Source: DAOUKH01 sp965207995 (GTDB taxonomy: Bacteria; Chloroflexota; Dehalococcoidia; SHYB01). From it: DNA of 64,000 bases. The position numbers and the translations under genes were made by a program. Of this stretch, positions 15,577 through 25,896 are shown one piece after another. The notes under the pieces were generated by a model that was given only the letters and a program-made list of their open reading frames with translations, searched no databases and was not told the origin of the DNA. Numbering within the stretch: the stretch's first letter is position 1; every line of letters starts with the position of its first letter. The stretch lies in the NCBI GenBank assembly GCA_965207995.1, contig OZ242299.1:1364001-1428000 (forward strand), in the 5' to 3' direction.

Positions 15577-18500
15577 TCAACCGCCGCCACGCCGACGCGG
15601 CTGCACCCAGAAGCGCCGCCGCTGGAATGGATAGCCCGGAATCGCGATGCGGCGGCGCTCCTCGCCGGCGAAGAGGCCGCTGAAGGAAATCCGCGCTCCG
15701 GCCTCGTATGCGGCGGACACCGCTCTCAGGAACCGCTCCTCGAAGCCTTCCGGCGGCGCTTCCATCGAGCCCAACGCGGTTTGCGGCCCCACCTCGACAA
15801 CGAGGTCCGCACCCAGGGACGCCAGCGTCTTGGTGAAGGTCTGGGAGCCGGCCGCCTCGTCGGTCACCTGCCGCCAGTGGACGTCGTCGAGCTCGGCACT
15901 TGCTTTCACCGCTCGCCCGGTCACCGAACTGGTCAGGGTCAGGGAGGGCTCCGCCATGGCAATAGGCGGCACGTCCGCTTGCGGGCCGGTCAAGGACATC
16001 GCCAGCCGGAGGCCGTCCTCCAGGCCGAACACGCCGGCGGCCTGGGCCGCGGCGATCTCGCCAACCCCGAGCCCCACTACCTCGTTGGGCCTGACTCCTA
16101 CACTTTCCCAGAGGGCGGTCAGCGCAGCCTCGACGGCATAGGTGGCCGCCTGCGCCCACCCCTCGTCGTTCAAGTCTGCCCTCGCTTCAGTCCGGCCGAA
16201 CATTACATCGAGCAAGGACGTGTCCCGCTCCTCCCGCGCTACTTGGTCGCAGCGGTCAAGGACCGCCCGTGCGACCGGCTCGGTCTGGTACAGGGCCTCA
16301 GCCATGTCCGCCCACTCGCCGGCCTGTCCGGTGTACGCAAAGGCTATTCGGGCTGAGTTGGCCGGCTCTTCGGAGGCGGTCTCCTGCACAGACTCGGCGA
16401 GCTTCTTCAGCCCTGCCTCAAGCTCCGTCACATCGCGGAACACCAACCCGGCCCGGTAGGCGAAGTGACTCCGCCCCACGCCCGCCGTCCAGGCCATGTC
16501 CGCAAGGAGTTCTTCTGCCGTGGCTTCGTCGGGCCGCTCGTTCAGCCAAGTCAGGTACCGACCGGCCAAGTCGCGGAGGGCGTCGTGCGACTTCCCGGAA
16601 AGGGGCAGGAGCCTGAACGTCCGCCCAGAGGATGCTTCAACGGAAGTTGACGCGTCCTCGGGTGGGGTGCCCGGGGAGACTTCTACAGGTCGCGGCGGGC
16701 CATCCGGCCAGGTCGTCGGGCCTTCGGATGGGCTTGAATATCCCTCCAGCACAACATGCGCGTTGGTGCCGGACAGGCCGAAGGCGTTTACCGCGGAAAG
16801 TTGGGGCTTATCCGGATGGAGGGGCCATTCCGTCATCTTGGAGGTCACCCGTACCGGCATCCGGTCCCAGTCGAAGTTTGGGTTCGGTTCCTTGAAGTGC
16901 AGATGCGCCGGAATCACACCTCGCTGCATCGCCAAGACGGCCTTCATCATGCTGGCCATCCCGGCCGCCCATTCCGCGTGACCGATATTGGTCTTCACCG
17001 ACCCTATGAGCAGCGGTCGGTCCGCTTCCCTGCCGCGGCCATAGACGGAGGCGACGGCCCGCAGCTCTATGGAGTCTCCCAGGTCCGTGCCGGTACCGTG
17101 GGCCTCGAGGTAGTCAATCTCCGACGGCGCAACGCCGGCCCGGTCGAGGGCCTCCTCGATGAGCCGCTCCTGCGCCGGCCCGTTGGGTACCGGAAGACCG
17201 GCGCTGGCCCCGTTCTGGTTCACCGCCGTTCCTCTGACCAGCCCCCAGACCCTGTCTCCGTCCGCCTCCGCCTCGCTGAGCCGCTTCAGCACCATGACGC
17301 CGCATCCTTCGCTGCGGACGAAGCCATCGGCGGACGAGTCGAAGGCATTACAGGTGCCGGCGTTCGACAGCATCCCCATTTCATTGTGGAACCGCATGAT
17401 CGGAAGAGATAGCGTGGCGTTCACGCCTCCGGCAAGGGCCAGGTTTACCTCTCCACGCCTCAAGGCCGCGGCGGCTTGGTGGACGGCCGCCAAGGAGGAT
17501 GCGCAGGCCACGTCCACCGGCATCGCCGGCCCCTCCAAGCCCAGGACGAAGGCGATCCGGCCGGCGCCGATGCTCCCGGAGGTGCCGAAGTAGAGGTCTT
17601 CCTGCCCCTGGGCCGCGATCACGTCGCGGTACTCGCTCCCCCCGATTCCGGCGTACACGCCGGTGCGGCTGCCCCGGAGCGAGTCGGGGTCGATGCCCGC
17701 ATCTTCCAAGGCCTGCCAGGTGGTCTCCAGCAGCATCCGATGCTGGGGGTCCATCATCCGCGCTTCGATGGGCGATATTCTGAAGAACCTGTTGTCGAAC
17801 AGGTCAATACCCTCCACGAAGCCGCCCCTTCTATAGAGGGCATCGGCGGAAGCCGGGTCTCCGGCAACACCGTCCCAGGGCCCTGCGTCCCTTCGTCCAT
17901 CGGTAACCGCATCCTTGCCGGCTTCCAGCAGGTCCCAGAAGGATGCCAAGTCCGGCGCTTCGGGGAACCGGCACGCCATACCTACTATGGCTATCGGCTC
18001 GACTCCTATCGTCGCGTCAAGCCGCGGCTTCGGTGCGACAGGCTCCTCGAGCACCGGCGTCTTCTCTGCCCCCAAGACTCCGCTGAGCTCACCCGCCAAA
18101 TGGCCGGCCAAGGCGGCGACGTTGGGGAAGTCGAACACCGCCGTATTCGATACGACGTACTCGCCGGAAAGGGCGCGGTTCAGCCGGTTCCGCAGTTCCA
18201 CCGACATCAGGGAGTCCATCCCCAGATCGAAGAAGCCGATCGTGGCCGCCGGAGCGGTCGGCAGGCGCAGCACTGCCTGAACCTCGCCCTGAAGGAAGGA
18301 GACAAGTACCGGCTCCCAGTCCCCGGCCGGTCTTTGCCGCAACTGGGAGAGGATATCGGCATCACCGTCGGTGGCGCCGTCGTCGCCCTCCGAATCATCG
18401 GCGACCAATTCGCCCAGGAAGGGAATCTCCCCTTCAAAGTTCTCAGCAAGGACCGGCCAGTCGACCGCCGCCACCATCCCTGCCGTTATGTCTTGGCGCA

Positions 18501-21500
18501 CCAGCTCATCGAAGGCCTTTAGACCCTGCTGCGGGCTCAGCCAGCCGGTGCCCGACGCGGCCAACTGGCGCTCGATCCGTTCGCGCTGCTCTTCAGCCTC
18601 GCCAAGCCCCGACCAAGCTCCCCAAGCAATCGACTGGCCCGGCAGCCCCAGGGAGCGCCGGTATCCGGCCAGTTGGTCGAGGAAGGCGTTGGCGGCGGCG
18701 TGGTTCCCCTGCCCCGAATTCCCGACCACGCCGGTGATGCTCGAAAAGAGGACGAAGAGGTCCAGGTCTTGATCGAGTGTCGCCTGGTGCAAATGCCAGG
18801 CGCCGAGCACTTTGGGCCACAGCACTTGCTCGAAGCGCTCCCAGGTCTGATTGCCCAGGGCGCCGTCGGACAGCACGCCGACGCTGTGGATGACTCCAGC
18901 CAGCGGAGGCATGCCGACATCGATCCGCGCCAGCATGTCGTCGATAGCGGCCGGGTCGGTCATGTCGGCCAACTCCACCCGCACGTCGGCGCCTTGCCGC
19001 CTCAGCGCTTCGATCGCTTCCACGGCCTCGGGGTCGGGAGCTCGGCGGCCGTTCAGCACGATCACGCCCGCTCCTCTGTCGGCCAGCCATCCGGCCACGA
19101 GGGTCCCGATGCCGCCCAAGCCGCCCGTCACCAAATAGGTCCGGTCCGCGCGCAACCGGCCGTCCGTCAGGGGAGGCATCACAATGACGTTCTTGCCGAT
19201 GTGACGCGCCGACCGCATGAACTCCATAGCCGGAACGACCTCGGCCATCGGCCACCGGGTATGGACGAGGGGTTCCAACTCGCCGGCCCCCAGACGCGTC
19301 ATCACCCTCCTCAGGGAGGCCCCCGCGGTAGCCGGGTCTTGCCGCTTCAGCGCATCGACTTCCAGCACGGAATAGGCGACGTCGGGCCGGGCCGCGGCCA
19401 TCTCCTCCGCGCTCCAGATGTCGCGCCTTCCCATCTCGACGAACCGGCCGCCCTGCGCCAGGCAGGAAAGGCTGGCCTCGATGAAGCCCGGCCCGGTGAG
19501 GCTGTTCAGCACCACGTCGACACCTGCCCCACCGGTGGAGTCGAGTATCTCCCGGCCGAAGTCGGTGCTCCGGCTGTCGTACACGGGGGCGATTCCCAAC
19601 GACCGGAGGTAGGCCTGTTTGGCCGCGCTCGCCGTGGCGAATACCTCGGCCCCGGCGGCTTGTACCAGTTGGACGGCCGCCAGTCCCACGCCACCGGAGG
19701 CGGTATGAATCAAGACACGGTCGCCTGCCTTCAACCCGGACATCTGGAAGCTCAGCTCCGCGGAAACGAAGGAGGTGGGCACGGTGGCCAAGGCAGCCGC
19801 AGGCACGTCCGAGGATGCATGCGCGACCATCTCCGCGCGCGTCACCAGGTCCGGCCGGAAGGTGCCGATTCCCAGGCCGACGACGCGGTCCCCGGCTCCA
19901 AACTCGGAAACGTCGGGGGCAACTTCCGTGATGCGGCCGCAGAACTCGTCGCCCAGCATCGGCTCCATTTCGACGGCGCCCACGCTGATGAGGACGTCGG
20001 AGAAGTTGAGCCCGGCCGCCTCCACCGCCACCCGGACTTCGCCGCTTTGCAGTGGCGCCTGAGTGGCGGGCTCCGCGTGCAGTCCTTCCAGTCCCTCACC
20101 GGCGGTGGGCACGAGCCGCCAGTCCGGGTCGTCCGGCAGGCCGATACGGGTCCTCCCGTCGCCCTCCTTTAGGAGACGCGCGCCGAGACGTCTGCCGGAG
20201 CGGTGGGCGATATGCGTTTCCGCATCCGGGTACATGACCTCGTTGAAGAGGTCGTCGGCTTGAGGCGATGCGTCCGGGTCTAGATCGATCATCCTGGGCT
20301 GCAGATATCCCGCCTCGCGGGCAATGGCCTTGCCAAAGCCCCAGAGGGTGGCGCCGGCCAGTTCTCCAACCCCTTTCAGCATGTAGTCGCGCTCCAACGC
20401 CTGAGCGCCCTCGGTGAGGAACCAGAGACCTTTGGCCGGAGTAAGCCCCGAGTCCTGCAGGGCCTGCACGAGCGCCAGTGCGCTTGCCCCCGCCTTCTTG
20501 GCGTCTTCCGCCATCTGTCCCGTCGTCGCCGTAGTTCCACGGCCTTCGAGCGACAAGCAATGGATTACGCCCTCCAGCGGGACCTCCGCGGGCAGTCCTT
20601 CGAGCAGCTCTCTCCACGACTCTCTACGTTCCGCATCGACCGAAGTAGGAAATATGCCCGGGCCGTCTGGCGCCGCGTTGCCGCTTTTCACGTCCCCGGC
20701 CACGATGACCGTTTGGTCGTGCGCTGCGAGCGTCGCCGCCAGTCCTCCGGCCGCATCCGCATCGTCCGTCGCCAAGACCCAGACACCGCCCGACAAGGTT
20801 ATCTCCGCGGGGCCCCGGCCGAGGATGACGCCGGAACCCAAGGGGCCCTCGTCGCCCACGCTTTCGCCGCCCAGGACCGCCGCGTCTTCAAACCCGGTGT
20901 CCGTCAGGGCGCGGAGCCACACCTCGGGGGAGGCGATGGCATGGTCCGGGCGGTAGGCGTCGGAGTAGCGCCACCAGCCGTCCAGTTGTCCGAAGGTCAT
21001 GTCCTGCCAGCCGCGGCCTCGCAGGCTCTCGACGGCCAACAGGTGGCCCGACGGGGCCAAGAGATTCCGGCAATTCGTCAACGTCTCGCCCAGGTTTCGC
21101 GTCGCATGGAGCACGTTGACGGCTATGACGAGATCGTAGGCGTGCAGATCGAAACCCTGTTCCGCGGGGTCCCGTTCGACATCCAGGGGCCGGTACGTTA
21201 TCGGCGCGCCGGAATCGCTGAAGCGCTCCTCGGCGCCGGCGAAGAATCCCGCCGAAATGTCGGTGAAGACGTAGTCGAATCCACCCGCCGGAAGCTCCGG
21301 CAGGACGACGGAGGTGCCGGAGCCGGTGCCTGCTCCCACTTCGAGGATTCGCAGGCGGCGGCCTTCCGGCCAGTCGGCGACGGTGGCGGCGACGGCGTCC
21401 GCGAGCAGACGGTTTGAGGCGCGGGAGGCCGGGGCGGTGAAGTAGAAGTCGGCGGCGCCGGGCCCTTCCCTGGGGAAGAGAATCGATAGTGGGTCGACCT

Positions 21501-24500
21501 CGCCGCGCAGCACGTCGGCCGAGGCCGCGCCACTCCTTCGGAGGAGTCCTATCTCATTCGTGCCGTGAGGATGGAGCTCGACCAGCCGGTCGGCAAAGGC
21601 CTCCGGATCGGCAAGGGCCTCGTCCGGCAACGGGTCCTCGGCGCCCACGACCACGCCGTAGCCGCCCGGCGTGTGCTCCAAGACGCCGCCATCCGCCAGC
21701 AGGCGGAGCATCCGCTCCAACAGACGGGCGTGTTCAGGGATGACCTCCAGCCGCTCCCGCAGCGCGGCCGGGTCGATCTCCGCCCCCGCCTCACGCTGCC
21801 ACCCCAACTCCTCCAGGGCCGCCAAGGAAAAGGACCGGGACAACCGCTCCAGATCGTTGAGCAGCGCCGCCCGGTCTCCAACTTCGACCCCTTCATTGGA
21901 CAGATACTCGGCGAAGGCGCCCGTGCCCGCCGCCACCGTCGACGGCCCGGTGAGGGAATCGGCGGACTGCAGTCCTCCGGCCAGTGGACGTTCGCGCCAG
22001 ACGACTTCGTACAGCAGGTCCCCCAGCCCCTCGGTGGACGAAAGGAGAGCAGCCCGTGTGGCCCGCTTCAGGGCGAATCCGGTCAATTCGCCGAGGACGT
22101 CCCCCTCCGGGGAATATAGCCACAGGTCGCCGGTCAAGGTCTCAGGTACCACCGGCGCCCCTTCGCCCTCGTCCTGCGCTTGAACGCTGTCCCTTAGTCG
22201 TGCGTGGCAGACGATTCGTTCGGGCAGCGGCCCATTCAGCCAGAGGCGTTCCCATCCGAAGGGCAGATAGGTGGCATCTCCCCCGATGCCGGAGAGGTTG
22301 CGCGTGGCCGACAAGACCTGGAAGCAGCCGTCCAGCAGCAGGGGATGGATGCCGGCGTCGTTCCCATCTCCGGCAACCTGGAGCGTGACGTCGCCGACCG
22401 CCTCGCCGCCGGAGCCCCAAAGACTCTCCACCGTCCGCAATGACGGCCCGAATTCAATTCCGGTGGCGGACTTGTCCCGGTAGTAGGCGGAAACGTCCTG
22501 TGGACTGAGGGACGCCTTTAACTTCCCCAGGTCGATTCTGTTGCTGATCCCGCGTTGGCCGGAGTCGGGAGAGAGTCGGCCTTCCGCGTGGAGCAGCCAT
22601 GCCTCGTCGTCCTCTCCCTTGCTGTACACCTCGAAGGTGCGGGCCGCGCCGCCCTTGGCCCCGTCGACAACCAACTGCATCCGGCGTCCCGGCTCATCCG
22701 CATCGCCGGAGGCATAGTCGGGATAGACCAGCGGATTATGGAGCTGCAGCTCCTCGACGACCGCGGCCGCCGACCCCTCCGTCAGGGGCACGGTCGCCGC
22801 CATTGCGCCGTAGAGCGCGCCCGGCATCACGACGCGGCCGAAGACCTTGTGGTCTTCGAGCCACGTGGGGTCGGACGGGAACATCTCGGTCTCGAACATC
22901 ACCTCGCCGCGGGGAGACTCGTGCCTCGCGCCGAGCATGGGGTGGGCGTCGCCGGAGACGGTTCTCCTGCCGGACGGCACCCAGTACCGTCGCCGCTGGA
23001 AGGGATAGCCGGGCACCGATATCTTGCGCCGCGCTTCCCCGGCGAACAGGCCGGCGAGGTCCACGGGCAGCCCAACCTTGTACGCCCCCGCCACGGCAGA
23101 GACAAAGGCGTCGGCCCGCTCCGGTTCGGAACCGTCGAAGGACGGACGGAGCAGGCTTTGGAGCACGGTGGGAGCCGAGACGTTTCCCTTCTCCTGGGGC
23201 CAGTTCAAGGAGACGAGGGGGCCGAGAATGGCGTGCGGACCGAGCTCGATGGCCGCGTCCACGCCCAGTTCCGCCAGGCTTTCCACGCAGTCGAGGAAGG
23301 CGACCGGCCGCCTCGCATGCTGGCGCCAGTAGGCGCCGTCCATCCGCATGCCGGCGCCCACGGGCTCGCCGGTCATGTTGCCGATCAGCGGGATAGCGGG
23401 CGCGGAAGTCGGGATGTCGGAGAAGACGGATTCCAAGTCGTCAAGTGCGGGTTCCACCAGGGCACTGTGGTAGGCGGGGCTGGCGCGCAGCCGCCGTACG
23501 TTCAACCCCGCCGCCTCGAGGCGGTCAGAGAGCGCATGGACCTCCTCCGCGGGGCCGCTGATCACCTGGTGGGTCCCGTTGTCTACGCCGATGCACACGT
23601 CGGAGCCGGAGTGCTCATCGCTCCACGCGCCGACCGCCGCCTCCACCTCCCCTTTCGGGGCGAAGATGGCCGCCATGGCGCCGGGGCGGGGCAGTTCTCC
23701 CAAGAGCCGGCCGCGGGCGGAGGCATAGCGCAGGCCGCCCTCCAGGGTGAAGACCCCGGCAGCCTGCGCCGCCGCAATCTCCCCCAGGCTGTGGCCCAAG
23801 ACGACGTCGGGGCGAATCCCCACGCCGGCCCAGAGGGCCGTCAGGGCGCATTCCAGGGCGTAGATCGCAGGCTGGGTCCAACGGGGCTCATCCAAGTCGC
23901 CGGCAGCGCCGTCTCGGCCAAACATCACATCCAGCAGTGATGTCCCCCGCTCTTCGCGGATCAGTTGGTCGCAGCGGTCGAGGACGGCGCGAAATACCGG
24001 TTCGCTCTCGTAGAGGGCCTGCCCCATGCCGACCCACTGGTTTCCCTGGCCGGTATAGACGAAGGCGACCTTGAATGCGGTTTGGGCCGGTGGGGCTTCG
24101 CCGGAGCTCGCCACCGCTTCCAGGCCGTTCCTCAGCGAGGGGGCGTCACGGAAGACCACGCCTTCCCGAACGTCGAAGTGGCTCCGGGCCACGGTGGCCG
24201 TCCAGGCCATGTCGGACAGTTGCGCGTCCGAGGCATTCCCACTGGCGAACGCCTCGTCGCCCTGCAAGTCGAGCCACGACAGGTACGACCTCGCCGCGTC
24301 CCGGAGCGCGGCATCCGTTTTCCCCGAAAGCGGGAGGAGACGGGCCGGACGGTCGACCCTTTCGTGAGCTTCCGCCGGGTCGCCCTTGGCTGAATCCGAG
24401 ACCTGAACGGCAATCGCGCGGGGTGGGCCGGCGGGTCTGGGCATCCCCGCACCGTCGACGGGGACTTGTTCCGATACCGGCAAGCCTTCCACCACGATGT

Positions 24501-25776
24501 GGACGTTGGTCCCCGACCAGCCGTAGGAGCTGATCCCAGCCCTCGGCGGCCGGTGGGAGACGCTCGGCCAGTCCATACTTTCGGAGGTGATCTTGACCGG
24601 CAGCGCGTCCCAGTCCAGGCGGGGATTCGGGTTGTTGAAGTGCAGGTGCTTTGGGATGACCCCCCGCTGCATCGACAGGACGACTTTCATGAGTCCCGCC
24701 ACGCCCGCGGCGGGCTCCAGGTGGCCGACGTTGGTCTTGACCGAACCGACAAGCAGTGGGCTGTCGGGTTGCCGTCCTCGACCGTAGACTTCCGCCGCGG
24801 CGTTCAACTCGATGGGGTCGCCCACCTCCGTTCCCGTTCCGTGGGCTTCCAGGTAGTCGACCTCGTGGGAGGCCACACCGGCCTGATGCAGGGCTTCCTC
24901 GATGACCCGCTTCTGCGCCGGCCCGCTGGGCACCGTGAGTCCGGTGCTTGTCCCGTCTTGGTTCGCCGCCGACCCAAGCACCACGCCCCAGATGCGGTCT
25001 CCGTCGGCCTGGGCATCCTTGAGCCGCTTCAGGACGACGATCCCGCACCCCTCGCCTCGCACGAAGCCGTTGGCCGAGGCGTCGAAGGCCTTGCATTGCC
25101 CGTCCGGCGACAACATCCCCGCCTTGGCCCGCAGCTCGGTCAGCCGCCCGACGAAGATGGCCTGGACGCCGCCGACCAGGATCATGTCCGCCTCGTCCCG
25201 CTGCAGCGAGGCCATCGCCTGGTGCAGAGCGAACAGCGACGAGGAACAGGCCGTGTCGACGGCCATGGCCGGCCCTTCCAGGCCGAGGGCGAAGGCCACG
25301 CGTCCGGCAGCCGTGTTGAAGGACGTGCCGGCCACGGTATACAGGCTGGCGGCCGGTTCGTTGGGCTGGCCCGCGCCGAGGCTTACGGTGCGGTAATCGT
25401 TGTTGCTGATGCCGACATAGACCCCCGTGCGGCTGCCCTTCAGCCGGTCGGGGTCGACCAGCGCATCTTCAAGTGCGGTCCAGCAGGTCTCCAGCAGGAT
25501 GCGCTGCTGCGGGTCCAGCAGCTGGGCCTCCACCGGCGAAACCCTGAAGAACTCGGCGTCGAACAGGTCGATGTCGTCGACGAGAGCGGCGTAGTGGCAG
25601 GCGGGAAACTGCTTTGCCGTTTCGGGATAGAACTGCCCGATGCGGCCGACGCCGGAACCGGGAACGCCCTCGGAGATCGCGTTCCCGCCCGACTCCAGGA
25701 GCCGCCAGAAAGACGCCAGGTCCGGAGCGCCGGGAAACTTGCACGCCATCCCGACAACGGCTATGGGCTCATTCAC
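15577..25776 (-). CDS. Type I polyketide synthase, KS-AT-DH-MT-ER-KR-ACP-KS-(AT0)
   Basis: The protein has 3399 residues. It starts at GTG with AGGAG nine bases upstream and enters directly into KS1. Domains: KS1 (1-430; Cys177, His312, His352), AT1 (568-880; GHSLGE, Ser663, His770 in PAYHS), DH (945-1240; HxxxGxxxxP at 976, Asp1149), C-methyltransferase (1440-1600; LEVGAGTGS), ER (1905-2200; HTASGGVGLAAVQ), KR (2210-2400; TGGLGGIG, SSITG, His at 2359 where Tyr is usual), ACP (2490-2570; GMDSL, Ser2522), KS2 (2592-3012; Cys2758, His2893, His2933) and a shortened AT2 (3142-3355) with GLGVGE instead of GHSxGE. The first module can extend, C-methylate and fully reduce, so a methyl-branched saturated chain is predicted, probably built iteratively. 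The layout recalls small sponge-symbiont (Sup-like) PKSs, but phylogeny was not tested. The AT1 extender specificity motif is ambiguous. Confidence 0.95.
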   Translation of the reverse strand: MNEPIAVVGMACKFPGAPDLASFWRLLESGGNAISEGVPGSGVGRIGQFYPETAKQFPACHYAALVDDIDLFDAEFFRVSPVEAQLLDPQQRILLETCWTALEDALVDPDRLKGSRTGVYVGISNNDYRTVSLGAGQPNEPAASLYTVAGTSFNTAAGRVAFALGLEGPAMAVDTACSSSLFALHQAMASLQRDEADMILVGGVQAIFVGRLTELRAKAGMLSPDGQCKAFDASANGFVRGEGCGIVVLKRLKDAQADGDRIWGVVLGSAANQDGTSTGLTVPSGPAQKRVIEEALHQAGVASHEVDYLEAHGTGTEVGDPIELNAAAEVYGRGRQPDSPLLVGSVKTNVGHLEPAAGVAGLMKVVLSMQRGVIPKHLHFNNPNPRLDWDALPVKITSESMDWPSVSHRPPRAGISSYGWSGTNVHIVVEGLPVSEQVPVDGAGMPRPAGPPRAIAVQVSDSAKGDPAEAHERVDRPARLLPLSGKTDAALRDAARSYLSWLDLQGDEAFASGNASDAQLSDMAWTATVARSHFDVREGVVFRDAPSLRNGLEAVASSGEAPPAQTAFKVAFVYTGQGNQWVGMGQALYESEPVFRAVLDRCDQLIREERGTSLLDVMFGRDGAAGDLDEPRWTQPAIYALECALTALWAGVGIRPDVVLGHSLGEIAAAQAAGVFTLEGGLRYASARGRLLGELPRPGAMAAIFAPKGEVEAAVGAWSDEHSGSDVCIGVDNGTHQVISGPAEEVHALSDRLEAAGLNVRRLRASPAYHSALVEPALDDLESVFSDIPTSAPAIPLIGNMTGEPVGAGMRMDGAYWRQHARRPVAFLDCVESLAELGVDAAIELGPHAILGPLVSLNWPQEKGNVSAPTVLQSLLRPSFDGSEPERADAFVSAVAGAYKVGLPVDLAGLFAGEARRKISVPGYPFQRRRYWVPSGRRTVSGDAHPMLGARHESPRGEVMFETEMFPSDPTWLEDHKVFGRVVMPGALYGAMAATVPLTEGSAAAVVEELQLHNPLVYPDYASGDADEPGRRMQLVVDGAKGGAARTFEVYSKGEDDEAWLLHAEGRLSPDSGQRGISNRIDLGKLKASLSPQDVSAYYRDKSATGIEFGPSLRTVESLWGSGGEAVGDVTLQVAGDGNDAGIHPLLLDGCFQVLSATRNLSGIGGDATYLPFGWERLWLNGPLPERIVCHARLRDSVQAQDEGEGAPVVPETLTGDLWLYSPEGDVLGELTGFALKRATRAALLSSTEGLGDLLYEVVWRERPLAGGLQSADSLTGPSTVAAGTGAFAEYLSNEGVEVGDRAALLNDLERLSRSFSLAALEELGWQREAGAEIDPAALRERLEVIPEHARLLERMLRLLADGGVLEHTPGGYGVVVGAEDPLPDEALADPEAFADRLVELHPHGTNEIGLLRRSGAASADVLRGEVDPLSILFPREGPGAADFYFTAPASRASNRLLADAVAATVADWPEGRRLRILEVGAGTGSGTSVVLPELPAGGFDYVFTDISAGFFAGAEERFSDSGAPITYRPLDVERDPAEQGFDLHAYDLVIAVNVLHATRNLGETLTNCRNLLAPSGHLLAVESLRGRGWQDMTFGQLDGWWRYSDAYRPDHAIASPEVWLRALTDTGFEDAAVLGGESVGDEGPLGSGVILGRGPAEITLSGGVWVLATDDADAAGGLAATLAAHDQTVIVAGDVKSGNAAPDGPGIFPTSVDAERRESWRELLEGLPAEVPLEGVIHCLSLEGRGTTATTGQMAEDAKKAGASALALVQALQDSGLTPAKGLWFLTEGAQALERDYMLKGVGELAGATLWGFGKAIAREAGYLQPRMIDLDPDASPQADDLFNEVMYPDAETHIAHRSGRRLGARLLKEGDGRTRIGLPDDPDWRLVPTAGEGLEGLHAEPATQAPLQSGEVRVAVEAAGLNFSDVLISVGAVEMEPMLGDEFCGRITEVAPDVSEFGAGDRVVGLGIGTFRPDLVTRAEMVAHASSDVPAAALATVPTSFVSAELSFQMSGLKAGDRVLIHTASGGVGLAAVQLVQAAGAEVFATASAAKQAYLRSLGIAPVYDSRSTDFGREILDSTGGAGVDVVLNSLTGPGFIEASLSCLAQGGRFVEMGRRDIWSAEEMAAARPDVAYSVLEVDALKRQDPATAGASLRRVMTRLGAGELEPLVHTRWPMAEVVPAMEFMRSARHIGKNVIVMPPLTDGRLRADRTYLVTGGLGGIGTLVAGWLADRGAGVIVLNGRRAPDPEAVEAIEALRRQGADVRVELADMTDPAAIDDMLARIDVGMPPLAGVIHSVGVLSDGALGNQTWERFEQVLWPKVLGAWHLHQATLDQDLDLFVLFSSITGVVGNSGQGNHAAANAFLDQLAGYRRSLGLPGQSIAWGAWSGLGEAEEQRERIERQLAASGTGWLSPQQGLKAFDELVRQDITAGMVAAVDWPVLAENFEGEIPFLGELVADDSEGDDGATDGDADILSQLRQRPAGDWEPVLVSFLQGEVQAVLRLPTAPAATIGFFDLGMDSLMSVELRNRLNRALSGEYVVSNTAVFDFPNVAALAGHLAGELSGVLGAEKTPVLEEPVAPKPRLDATIGVEPIAIVGMACRFPEAPDLASFWDLLEAGKDAVTDGRRDAGPWDGVAGDPASADALYRRGGFVEGIDLFDNRFFRISPIEARMMDPQHRMLLETTWQALEDAGIDPDSLRGSRTGVYAGIGGSEYRDVIAAQGQEDLYFGTSGSIGAGRIAFVLGLEGPAMPVDVACASSLAAVHQAAAALRRGEVNLALAGGVNATLSLPIMRFHNEMGMLSNAGTCNAFDSSADGFVRSEGCGVMVLKRLSEAEADGDRVWGLVRGTAVNQNGASAGLPVPNGPAQERLIEEALDRAGVAPSEIDYLEAHGTGTDLGDSIELRAVASVYGRGREADRPLLIGSVKTNIGHAEWAAGMASMMKAVLAMQRGVIPAHLHFKEPNPNFDWDRMPVRVTSKMTEWPLHPDKPQLSAVNAFGLSGTNAHVVLEGYSSPSEGPTTWPDGPPRPVEVSPGTPPEDASTSVEASSGRTFRLLPLSGKSHDALRDLAGRYLTWLNERPDEATAEELLADMAWTAGVGRSHFAYRAGLVFRDVTELEAGLKKLAESVQETASEEPANSARIAFAYTGQAGEWADMAEALYQTEPVARAVLDRCDQVAREERDTSLLDVMFGRTEARADLNDEGWAQAATYAVEAALTALWESVGVRPNEVVGLGVGEIAAAQAAGVFGLEDGLRLAMSLTGPQADVPPIAMAEPSLTLTSSVTGRAVKASAELDDVHWRQVTDEAAGSQTFTKTLASLGADLVVEVGPQTALGSMEAPPEGFEERFLRAVSAAYEAGARISFSGLFAGEERRRIAIPGYPFQRRRFWVQPRRRGGG

Positions 25777-25896
25777 GTCGTGGTTCTCCTGCCTAAGAGC
25801 AAAAGCCTGCCGGCAACCTCATCGACGTTCAGGCGTAGGACTCCCCACGATGATAGTGCATTTACGCAGGCCGCGGCCCGCCCAAGACCTGCTCGG

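Noticed and set aside
15577..25776. PKS as a polyunsaturated-fatty-acid (Pfa-type) synthase
   Set aside because: There are no tandem ACP domains, and a C-methyltransferase and a PKS-type ER are present in the module, which does not fit Pfa enzymes.
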